From NCBI GenBank assembly GCA_024516155.1, contig JAJJXM010000023.1, forward strand, positions 682,001-746,000: a stretch of 64,000 nucleotides of DNA. The letters are read 5' to 3'. The stretch is from Pyronema omphalodes (Eukaryota; Ascomycota; Pezizomycetes; Pezizales; Pyronemataceae). The notes beneath the pieces were generated by a model. The model saw only the letters and a program-made list of their open reading frames with translations. It made no database searches and was not told the origin of the DNA. Position numbers and translations under genes: made by a program. Each line of letters begins with the position of its first letter. Position 1 is the stretch's first letter. Shown in pieces: positions 54,594 through 64,000 of this stretch.

Positions 54594-56004
54594 AGCACCA
54601 CCTCAGCGTCGTGATTTTTTCAACCAGCCATATTGACTGCCTTGCGAACATTGAATGACATTTATAAGAATTAGTCAGCCTAATTACGGTGTTGATCACC
54701 GTGACTGTTTTAGTCTTATGATTATCTCTACACTTGGGAATATCTTGTATAATATTTGGACGTTAATTTTCATTCCTCCGCCTGCTCGTGTTACTACTCT
54801 ATTGGGGCGCTGTTTTGTCGCTAAAAGCCTCCCGCAACGCTCCTCAGTGACCTCTCCGCCGAGTCGTTATCACAAAACAGCTCCTACCGTATGATGGTTG
54901 GTTGAAATAGGCCCGAGCTGAAGTACTATAGTTCTTCTCGGCATCTGAGGTCCAGCTGTCAGACTTCACGAACCGTGATAAGGGCAGACACACCGACGTG
55001 TTGGCGGAGCAGCTGGGGGACGCAGCTGTAAATGAAGAAACACCGGATATAGAGCAGAACTTGTTCATTGACAGAGCAGGTAGTATTGGTTTTTCTTTTT
55101 GGTCTGTGGAAAGGAAATAAACGATGTATAAAGTACTGAACAAGAGAACATTCATGGTGTCTGTTATCGTATCACCGGAAAACACTAGATGGATCAGCAG
55201 GGGTACTACGGTAGGAATAAGCGGGAAAGGAAGAAGTGCTCGGCATGAAATAAGAATAGCGAACGAGTTGAAAATCATATTATGAGAGAAATATTTACGT
55301 ACCAGGCCAGAAAACATGATTGGAAAACTAATCATTCACCTCTTCAATGAAAAGCGCAATACCGTCCTGACTCCACTTTGCTCCATCAAACATCACACAA
55401 CATACACTGGTGAAACCAGCAAGCCGAAGTAATAACTTGGAGCTACAGCAGCAAGTGCGTTCTTTTCTCACGTCGAGCCCATAACTGCACTGATAGAGGA
55501 TTTAACACCACCAACATACACCTACACGTTATACGTCCACCCTTGGCTGAGAGTTTTCTAGTGCTAACCGCTCAACAGCTTCTGCTTCCACTACAACCAT
55601 TCTTCTCTACACGGAATTGTCGTACGACTTCACTCTCCCTTACTATCCCCATTCTGTGCGTTTCGGTATCGCCCAAAATACAATTGGACCGCCATCAAGG
55701 TACATCCTACGGCCGGTTATGTGTTTATATCTCTCACAATCGCCATAACCCTCAGCAGGGAGTTTGGCACCAGATTATCTATTAAAAAGCGTCGCAACAT
55801 AGAGCCTGCCGTATATTCCATCCGGGACCGGAAGTTATCACCACCACCAACGCCTTTGTCACAGAAACTCTGCGATCACTCATATCCTCATCGTGGGTGT
55901 TTGAAAGTGCTCACACCAGGTGCGAGGACTAGTGGCGCTGCAAATTCATGACCCGACTTAAGGCCGCGGAACAGAGCACAGGATCTACGATACCTTCACC
56001 AAAT
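54594..56004 (+). promoter_or_regulatory. 5' flank of cyclin-like copy D
   Basis: The part from about 55,140 on aligns with the 5' flanks of copies B and C, including cccttactatcccc (about 55,638-55,651). The first 500 bp have no match I could find. A 163-codon minus-strand frame (54,844-55,335) has hydrophobic stretches, but it overlaps the conserved flank and has no recognised domain, so I leave it uncalled. Confidence 0.5.
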
Positions 56005-58787
56005 ATGGAAAATGCGACTGCTGTATTACAAGGATGGAATACACTTGGCGATATGGAAATCGTATCGGTAAGAAAAGAATCGCAATGCGATGGGCAATTG
56101 ATTCCGTCGTCAACCCTATGTGCACAACAATCAGAACACAATACAGGAAATGAAAGATCCATATCGGACCACACGCGGAGTGATGTGGAATTACTGCCAC
56201 AAGAACACCAAGTATATTCAAGCGCAGAATATTATGAGGCAAGGATGTTTCTGAAAGAGATGTTTCCGTCGGGCGAGGATAAGGCTGTATTTGCTACAGA
56301 GGTGAATTGTTCTCTCAATAGCCCCAAGGTTTATCTATATCTTTTCTGAGGCTATCGATAAACTTCTTAGTTACATATCCGCTGATGAATCATTTTATGT
56401 TTGCTGTAGATGATTTACTTCATTTGGTTCGAATCGGCTCAGTTGCTACAAATAATCACAGAAGAGATTGATATTTCGCATCATTACCGACAGCCACTAT
56501 CCGAACACGTTATTCCTCATCCTGAATTTCTCATATGGATAACTGCAGTGTTAAAGTTAACACGAGTTTCCTATAATGAGATTTTATTGGCACTTTTGTT
56601 TGTTTATCGACTGAGGAAATGGAATCCTACGGTGCCGGGGCAACCTGGTAGTCAGTATAGAGTATTTACGGTTGCTTTGATTCTAGCAAACAAGTGTATG
56701 CACCTCCGATTGTGATTGTATTCGTAGTCGCAAAATATGCCTTGAAATTTTAAATTTGATCACCGGCTAACTGATGAAAATGTGACGTAATAGATAACAA
56801 CGACAAGTGGTATGCAAATAAATTGTGGGCGGAAGCATCTGGCATCAGTGTGGAGGAAATACAAATAATGGAAAAGGAGTTTTTATCAAATATTCAATAT
56901 TTGTTATACGTCCCGCAATCAGAATGGTTGTCCTGGCCCGGGATATTAATCAGTTTCTATACGTACTTGGACCACATTAGGAGTCTACCAGTATCAGATA
57001 CCCCACCACAAAATACTCTTCTTACTCTTTGACTTCAAGATACAACAAGTCGGACACATTTCACCAATCCTCGTTATACTGACAACTTCGAAGTATCAAT
57101 GCCTCCCGTGGCAGTGGAAAGTAACCCTCAAATGATCGCGACTACCGACGACTTTGGGACCGCGAGAAAGAGAAGTTTGGATCATAGTGCCTTGCAACAG
57201 ATATTTCCTTACAAACGAAGGCTGCTCCATTCGATGCTGGTGGTACCGCGGAATCAGAATAACAATCAAACTCTCTTCACTACAGCAGCATCATCATGTC
57301 AACCGCTTTACCAATTCTTTCTGGAGAGCCAAGGGGCAGCCAGTTATTGTCATAGCTCCGCTTCTCACGCTCCGCAGGAAACGAATTCCCAGCCAAAGCA
57401 CTTCCCGGATAGCCTTGCAACAAAACAGCAGCAGCAGCAGCATGGTGCGGTAAATCACCTCCCCGCGACAGTCGATAGTAGGCCATTCGGTCCACAGCCT
57501 CCGCAAAATTTTATGGTCCAACAAAATTACCAATGTTTTCCTCCAACGCCTGAATTCCGAACTGTTGATCAGACCCAGCAGAATATCATGCAGCACGACA
57601 TACAACTACGACAACAGCAGATCCTGCAGCAGCTCTTACAACAGAATGTAAAGGTCCAGCAAGAAGAATGTTTACCACAGCGGCAGCGTGAGATACAGCT
57701 TCCTTTGCCCAACACCGGAGCTTTCAACTGCCCCTGTAGTTTTCCGAGCTGGGTCTCAAATCCCGGCAGTGGAGCTCCTTCAGATAACATAGCTGAATTG
57801 CCGTACCATATGCAGCAGCTGAAGAGCTCTTTCTCATCCCATCACAATGAGATTATCAGTCAACTGATGCCTGATACAAGAAGCTTTCACAATGACGAAT
57901 TCAATGGTTTGAATCCTGTACCCAATTTTGGTGGGTTTACAGAAGGGCTATCTACACGTCGGGGGTTTGTGGCAAAACGTTTGACGACAGAAGAGCCGAA
58001 TCGAAGGGATTACCATCCTCATGCTAGTTCCAGCGCTGCAGTGGGGGTTTCGGATGGAATGTTCCAGGCATCACAAATAAAACACCAAGAATGGGATCTA
58101 CAGTGTGAGGAAGAGAATGAGACAAATGTCAGAAGGGATAGAGAGATTTTCAACGCGCAAAGGGAGCGGAAAGCAACACTGAAGAAACAGGCGGCAACCA
58201 AGTGGTACAGAGCAGACCGTTTAAATCAGTACGGTCGAACGTCTTCGATGGATACGCAGAACGTTTCGCAGAAGATGGAACCGAACCAACACCAACCACA
58301 TAGAGACGCGGCAAATAAATGGGTGAGGCAACCAGACTTTGGGTCGATGGGACTACCTAACCTTCCTGAAGTAGCAACGGCAGCCACGGACACTTTGAAT
58401 TCATTGTTTGATCCGTATAATCTAGGAGTCCCGGACACTTCAGAAACGCAATTTAACCCATTCCACCTTAACCTTCATCCTGACCATCTTCCTATACCCA
58501 GTGAGGTGACAATTTCAACTTATGGCCTCTTTACATCCGAGGTACCAGATCTTGCAATACCCAACTACACCCTTTCGCCGACGCTTAGACGCTATCAACT
58601 TCCTCAGACAACGATTATTCCCGTGATATATCTCACGAGGATTCCGACAATGGGAATTGACGTTGGCATTGTAGGATTCACAGGCTATTTCAGGAATTCT
58701 CAAACCTTTCATTACCACCTGTGCATGTTTATAATGACGGGTATGTCAGGGATACGACCCGCCGAGCTAATGAATCATGGACAATGA
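56005..58787 (+). pseudogene. Clg1/Pcl-type cyclin-like copy D, nearly intact, one in-frame TGA
   Basis: Exons 56,005-56,328, 56,410-56,695 and 56,794-58,787 join in frame across GT-AG introns of 81 and 98 bp. Exon 2 (MIYFIWFESAQLLQ...LLALLFVYRLRKWNPTVPG) and the start of exon 3 (KLWAEASGISVEEIQIMEKE, FLSNIQYLLYVPQSEW) form a complete cyclin box resembling fungal Clg1-like cyclins, which activate Pho85/Cdk5-type kinases. A long Gln-rich tail follows with poly-Q (QQQQQ near 57,425) and basic segments. One TGA at 57,030-57,032 interrupts exon 3 after QNTLLTL; the same frame is open on both sides, so the full product would be about 867 residues. It may be a young pseudogene, a truncated cyclin ending at the TGA (about 281 residues, cyclin box complete), or a readthrough product. 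Confidence 0.75.
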
Positions 58788-59842
58788 CAGCGTGTGAAGT
58801 GGAGCGGCCACGATCTTCTGCAGCAATGTTTCTTTTTCTTCAAAGATGTTTCGAGAACATTGAGTTTCGAAGTGCGTTGTATCATTTTCTTTGCATTTTT
58901 CGTAACATCGCATATTGTGGTATTTTTATCTTTTGGGTATTTTGTTTTCTTTCTTCGTTTTTTTTTTATGTTCGCGTTGTAAGCTGTTTACTGTCGTCTT
59001 TTTTTGACTTGGTTGTTATGATTTTCTGTTATTTTTGGTTCTCTAAGCGTTTATGACTGGAGGCTGGGATGCCGTGATGTGATGTGATCGGTGGGATTAC
59101 GAGTCAGACTGTGAGATTTTGTTTATGCATACAGAAGTTATTGAATGTATAGATACTGATGATGCATTCATTGCATCGTGTTGAGATGTACTGGGGTTTA
59201 TATGGATGGATAAGGATAAGATCGTGAGATCCGGATGGGATGGATGAATCAGTAAATATAGATATGAATAAACAGGAAGGGAGGAAGTAATCACCGAGAA
59301 TCGTTCTTTGACGTTTGCATTTTGAGAAGTCAGACCCGAATTCCGACACGTTCTGCAGCTTGAACTCTAAGCTACCATTAAATCCAATTCCGCAGCGGTG
59401 CATCAGTGCACTATTCAATGCTGTGTACTACTGATCCCAAATATCTTCGACTCCATATTTTCGGATCATTAAGTTACAAATTTCACTAATACAAACAGGA
59501 TTCAGATACGAAACTGTGCGAGTCATAAATTATGATACACAGGAAAACTTATTATTACATCAAATTAACCAACCAACGAAGCACCTAATTACAATTCCCT
59601 CCTGCATGCCATCTCTCCATTACCCATTAAATAAACCCCGGCCATCTTCTTCAGCTGTATCCCCGGGACCCCATACCGCCCTTGGCTTATTCGGTATCCA
59701 TCCCCGACCCCTTCCAGATACACTCGCATCTCAAAGGTTCGTTTCACTCTACAAGTCAACTCCACCGTGACCGCAATGACCTTCAGGAAACGACACGGTG
59801 GAAACCCCCGCCTCCGATGTCCGTTGTGGTCTTCTCTGAAAC
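58788..59842. other. 3' flank of copy D and spacer
   Basis: The first 150 bp resemble the start of the copy B 3' flank (tcgagaacattgagtttcgaagtg versus tcgagaatattgagtataga). From there to 59,842 I see no clear match or gene. The long 3' flank shared by copies B and E is not preserved here. Confidence 0.4.
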
Positions 59843-60052
59843 TCCGACGCTCAGGCTGCCCTCCGGAGGCTAGCCTGCAAACCGACAAGCCCTGCAGGTC
59901 CAGAGTACGCCCTAGCCCGCCTCATGCGCCAGTATTACAACTGGGACCTCAAAATTGCGTTACATTGGGTGCTCGGGCATTCTGACGTCGAGGAAAATGA
60001 AGTAGCTGACGCAACGGAAAAGGATCGGACTCAGTACCATCGCCTGCACTAG
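59843..60052 (+). pseudogene. RNase H remnant of a retroelement
   Basis: The frame reads SDAQAALRRLACKPTSPAGP and then ALHWVLGHSDVEENEVADAT, matching the RNase H pattern in which a DSQAAL-type strand precedes W-V-P-G-H and N-E-x-A-D. A stop follows at 60,050. Upstream, VVVFSETP in another frame probably precedes SDAQAAL, implying a frameshift near 59,840. The remnant is unrelated in detail to the LINE at 44,702-51,311, so it comes from a different, older element. Confidence 0.65.
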
Positions 60053-60563
60053 CTCTCACTCGGTCCGACGGCCCATTTGTGCGATCCCCCACCCTGAGCA
60101 GTCCCTGCGTCGCTACGGAAATCCAAGCACTGGGTAACTCAGTAGTTAAGGCCGCAAGTCATACCGTCCCCACCGCGCCGGGCAGTAATTGGTGTGCAAC
60201 TGAGACGTTGCTGTGTCCTGATGCGAAGGGCAGCCGTGTTCCTCCAGCTCGTCTGGACATGCCTCCACGGCACGAAGAAGAAAGAAGCACTGAGAAGAGA
60301 TAAGTCCGGATGAAAGCTAAACCCGGGGGCCGGGGTATCTCTTTGGGGAATCATCAATTTAGACGATAGAAATCGGCGTTCAAGAACTTCGGAAAGAGGC
60401 GGGAAGGATCATTGATCAGCGGAAATCCCGCCGGGGGAAAGGACGGTTTGTGGTGATGGATATTTCCAGGGACGATGGACTCACGCAAGCGATCACCGAT
60501 CTTGGGGTATCGGGCTGGCGGCGTTGGGGAGGGGAAGGTGTTATTTTCAAAGGCGTGGGGGTC

Positions 60564-60594
<31 letters not shown>

Positions 60595-61094
60595 GGGTCT
60601 TTTGTTTTTGGCATCGTGCACGTTGTTGTTTTTTTTTCGCGTGATTCATTTTGTTTGTGGTCTGCTTTCATGTTACTGAGCATTCCCCCCCCCCCCCCCC
60701 CCCTTCTTACTGTTCTTGAGATTGTTTAAGGGTTTGTCTTTGTGTGCGGGGATGTAATGGGTATAGGAGATAAGGCGCCTCATCAGCTAGTGGCCCTGCT
60801 TTCGGGGATGGGATTTGGTTGGTTTTTGCTTGCCTGCATAGGAGTTCAAGGTATCGAATGGTGTGTGATTAAAATGGAAATGGAAATGTAAAAATATTAC
60901 TATTAGTATTGACCGGGATCTACGTTCTTGTGTATCTGAGCTTCTTTATGGCAAGAATTATATTATGATTAAACATTACCAGTTCAGCAACACCAAAGGC
61001 AGCAATCGGATCATGTATGACCGGTCCCTCGCATAAGCATACGCAACCATACGCAACCAATTATTATCCCATTAATATGCCAGTACTCTATCCA
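60053..61094. other. Low-complexity spacer
   Basis: It contains a T28 run (60,567-60,594), a C19 run (60,685-60,703) and otherwise unremarkable sequence. Frames crossing the homopolymers are artefacts. The segment 60,060-60,350 may be more retroelement debris but I could not align it. Confidence 0.4.
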
Positions 61095-61262
61095 ATTATC
61101 AACCCATTATCAACCCATTATCAACCCATTATCAACCCATTTTCAACCCATTATCAACCCATTATCAACCCATTATCAACCCATTATCAACCCATTATCA
61201 ACCCATTATCAACCCATTATCAACCCATTATCAACCCATTATCAACCCATTATCAACCCATT
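61095..61262. repeat. 11-bp minisatellite (ATTATCAACCC)
   Basis: About fifteen tandem copies of attatcaaccc are nearly perfect; one unit has ttttcaaccc. Related words (attactatccc) follow. The unit length is not a multiple of three, so the open frame across it is an 11-residue repeat produced by periodicity, not a gene. Confidence 0.95.
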
Positions 61263-61378
61263 ACTATCCCATTACTATCCCATCCCGCCACCATCCAATT
61301 ACCATCGCACCACCATCCAATGACCAACCCCTCACCCATCACCCATTACCAACCCAATACCTATCACCACCATCACCC

Positions 61379-61468
61379 CGCCTCCCTCCCTCCCTCCCTC
61401 TACTCCAATCCCCACAATCCCCCCTCCCCCCTCCCCCCTCCCCCCTCCCCCCCCCCCCTCCCCCCCGC
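61379..61468. repeat. C-rich tract with CCCCCCT units
   Basis: The run starts with ctccctccctccctccc and continues as several ccccccct units and a C12 run. The minus strand would be a series of G6 blocks separated by A, a strong candidate for G-quadruplex folding. It lies just beyond the 3' end of the small minus-strand gene. Confidence 0.85.
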
Positions 61469-61616
61469 GCCCTACAGCCCCACTAATCCAAAATCCGATG
61501 CATAACAACCCTATTCGCGCCCAAAAACCTAAGATACAGCATTTTCTTCTCTCCCAGAAACATGGTAGGAATGAATGGTATATCATAAATATCCAGTAGA
61601 TGATCTATAGTTTTAT

Positions 61617-62352
61617 CTATGTTTTGTCAGCTGGATCATTTGTCTTCCCCCCCTCCCCCCAAAAAAAAAAACAAGGTGCGAGAAAAACAAGGCGCAAGGA
61701 AAACAAAGATGGCGCAAGAAAAAAAAAGGAGGAATAGAACTTACGAGACGCGAATTTCAGTTCTTGACCAGTGGTGATGATGTCGGATGGGTAGTCACCG
61801 TGGTATAATGGTAGGGTTCGGAATTCTTCGTCTAGTTCTGTGATGTTGGAACGGTTGTAGTTGCGGGTTTGTAGACGGATTCTATGGGGGGTTAGCTTCT
61901 GGTTGTAGTATTTCGGTTTCCCAGTTTCCCAGTTTCTCTGTTTGTTTCTTTCTTGCTTTCCTTGCTTTCCACAAAACTCAAAAAACAAAAAAACACAAAA
62001 GCAAAGCAGCAGACCAGACAAACGTAAAAAAGAAGTAAAGCAGGAGAAAAGCAAAACCAAGAAAAACCTACACCTCAACGCCCCTCTCCCGTTCCGCCTG
62101 GGATGATCCAATCCTTTCCAACCCCCTAAACGCCAAATTCACAAACTCCCTCATCTCCGCCAGTTCATGATCTAGTCTTTCCATATAACTTAATATCCCC
62201 AGAACTAGCGTTGTTTGATCTTGGTGACTTGTAAAGCGGTGATTATCGATGGGTCGGACTGCTTGGGAGGTATGAGGTTGTTGCTGCGGGGAGGATGTTG
62301 GTATGCTGCTGCTGCTGATGCTGCTGGGAAGGTGCGGTGGGGGGTTGTTCAT
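61617..62352 (-). CDS. Small protein with coiled coil, three exons, unknown function
   Basis: Proposed exons are 62,352-62,072, 61,881-61,745 and 61,630-61,617, with GTAGGT...TAG and GTAAGT...CAG introns of 190 and 114 bp, giving about 143 residues. The N-terminus is Pro/Ser/Gln-rich. A helical segment follows (TTLVLGILSYMERLDHELAE, then MREFVNLAFRGLERIG), and after intron 1 a polar domain with ELDEEFRTLPLYHGDYPSD. The last exon would encode only PDKT. The coherent frame across intron 1 and the motif-like exon 2 support a real gene; the tiny last exon is less certain. I do not recognise the family. Confidence 0.5.
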
Positions 62353-64000
62353 GATTAGCTTGCGGGGTGTTGGTGATTATCTTTTGGCGATTGAGCGGGT
62401 AATTGGTATAATCGAGGGAAAAATAGTATGCTGATTGATGATAGGAAGTAGTCGTGTCAAGTTGGTGGGATCTGAGGCGGAAGGTGATTGAATAATTACT
62501 AGGAGAATGAGGCAGCGCAAGGGGATCGGAAAATTAAAATAATAGAGTTATTATAAGCTGGGTTGAATCGAAGAATTAATGAACGAAAAGATAAAAAGAA
62601 AGAAGGAGAAAGAGCGTGAGAAAAGGCCTAAAATTCCTGGTGAGGAAAATAAGTATTAAGCAGTCGCACCGTTGTATAGTAATGCAGTGCAGCTTTTAGG
62701 AAACCAAAAACCAAAACCCAAAAGCGACTGTATGTATATAACCCAAGAACCAAGAGTTCAAATTCAAGCCCCGGGAGGTAAAAGTAAAAGTAAATCAAGC
62801 CAGCCACCAAAGCAAAGCAGAAAGAAATCTCCCCGTAAAACCTGCAGAAAACCCAAAAGAATGAAGGGTTCCTGCAGAGAAATATGGTGAACAACAGAAA
62901 ACGCAGCTGGATAAAAGCAGCGGTAGCGGGGGTTTAAAATAATCTGCCCCGAAGCTGTTTCATTGTGTAACTGTTTAGCTATGTCTCTCTTTCAAGACAA
63001 AAGAGAAAGAAAGAAATAGAGACTGTTACATTACATTCTAGGGACCCATTCATATCTTTCTGGGGTACATATATCTTCCCCGTCGGCGATCCCGGTTTCA
63101 TAGTTGGTGCATTTTATCCGCTGCAAGATTATTTTTTCCCGATACTCTTCTCCTACTCCCCCCGAGGTGATGGGGTGATAAAGTTGCCGCCTTTGTTGCA
63201 TACCTACAGTTTATGCAAAAGTATGTAGTGAAATATAGGCTACATTTGCTGCCACTGTTACGGTAACTAGGACAGGCCTGTTCCAAGTGCTGAGCTGGCG
63301 GGGCTGATGGTAGAAACTTGACGCCGCTAGCATCCACTTACTTTCTTACGTCTTACTGCGTTGCCTCTTCATCAATTACAATTCAAATTCTCCATATTCA
63401 CCTGCTCCCATTCTTCTCGGTTCATCAGCACCCCCCACCCCCCACGGTGATGATTACAGCTGGTTGACAGACTATGTAGCAGATAATCTAGTTTACAAAG
63501 CAGCAGGGTCTAAAACATTCCCCCCGGATCTCTTCAGCTCTTCCACCACCCCCTACCCCCCACATCAGATCGCCTCACATGCCGAGACCGCATCTTAGTA
63601 TTTCCGGGGTACACACATTTTCTCCAGCCGAAGATCACTGTTTCAAAACCCAGCAGGTGTATTTTACCCTCCGTATCTTCCTTCTACGATAATCTTGAAC
63701 CACCCTGCGCAGACGAAGCTATGCCGACGGTATATTTCCATCGGCTCCGCACAGCTCCAAAGAGAAATTACCGGAGTTCTTTAAAAAAAGATAGGGGTTA
63801 CGTCATTCAATATTTTCCCCTCGTCCTGATCGGATTACTGCAGCTTGTCATAATAACATTTTCTCTGTTGTCTGAAGATTTTTTTGAGACATTGATAGGT
63901 TTCGGAATGGAAGCGAGGGGGTTTCGGAGCGGGGGTGTATATGCGTGGTTTCAATGGTTGATTGGCATGGTGTATGGTGTGGGGTTCGCATATGTACCCG
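62353..64000. other. Right-hand intergenic region
   Basis: No gene is supported. Two diverged copies of a block of about 100 bp lie at about 63,045-63,150 and 63,580-63,695, sharing ggggtaca.a.at.tt.tcc and a gtgtattttacc/ggtgcattttatcc motif about 540 bp apart. Short C-runs (63,430-63,445 and 63,548-63,562) accompany them. Frames of 60-90 codons are unconvincing. Confidence 0.4.

Noticed and set aside
57030..57032. TGA read as selenocysteine
   Set aside because: Ascomycete fungi lack the selenocysteine machinery, and no suitable RNA structure was seen.
1..58787. Starship-type giant element carrying the cyclin-like copies
   Set aside because: No DUF3435 tyrosine-recombinase captain or other characteristic cargo was recognisable in the window.
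61095..61262. Possible CRISPR-like array
   Set aside because: The 11-bp units are contiguous with no unique spacers, and the host is eukaryotic; it is a minisatellite.
61785..61830. tRNA-like A-box (gtggtataatggtag) followed by ggttcg
   Set aside because: The B-box-like word lies too close to the A-box, no acceptor stem pairs, and the opposite strand fits a coding exon better.

Overview
This window comes from a filamentous ascomycete (Pezizomycotina-like). The single-copy genes are fungal orthologues with short GT-AG introns (53-230 bp): a TIA1/Pub1-type RNA-binding protein, class II fumarase, Pif1 helicase and Yth1/CPSF30. Intergenic regions are long and rich in CT, poly-T and poly-C. A Tad-clade LINE and hAT-type elements are present. 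I cannot place the species.

Layout. (1) 1-5,900 is the left arm of a large inverted repeat. It carries the 5' end of a cyclin-like gene running off the window edge, a fragment copied from a glutamine-rich gene, two copies of a non-coding module, and a 158-codon ORF. (2) 6,930-8,820 is the decayed 3' end and 3' flank of another cyclin-like copy. (3) 11,355-30,472 is the conserved chromosomal block: a glutamine-rich nuclear-type protein (-), a divergent TIA1/Pub1-like gene (+), fumarase (-), PIF1 (+) and YTH1 (+). (4) 31,430-37,505 is a decayed cyclin-like unit broken by three related non-autonomous hAT-type elements, one holding a nested MITE-like insertion. (5) 38,190-44,701 is the right arm, the reverse complement of the left. 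(6) 44,702-51,311 is a LINE in the second exon of the right-arm cyclin-like gene. It has a 13-bp target-site duplication, and the left arm keeps the empty site. The interrupted gene resumes at 51,325-52,933, followed by 1.65 kb of 3' flank shared with 7,080-8,820. (7) 56,005-58,787 is the best preserved cyclin-like copy, complete apart from one in-frame TGA. (8) 59,843-64,000 holds an RNase H remnant, simple-sequence tracts, an 11-bp minisatellite and a small three-exon gene (-).

The most notable signal is the cyclin-like family. Five copies in 64 kb belong to the Clg1/Pcl (Pho85-cyclin) class: a cyclin box followed by a glutamine-rich tail. They behave like dispersed repeats, with homologous 5' and 3' flanks, inversion, truncation and a captured fragment of the neighbouring glutamine-rich gene. 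I saw no transposase, captain recombinase or other mobility gene explaining their spread. The arm ORFs and the LINE reading frames are largely open, so strong repeat-induced point mutation seems absent. All similarity statements come from reading by eye, not from alignment software.
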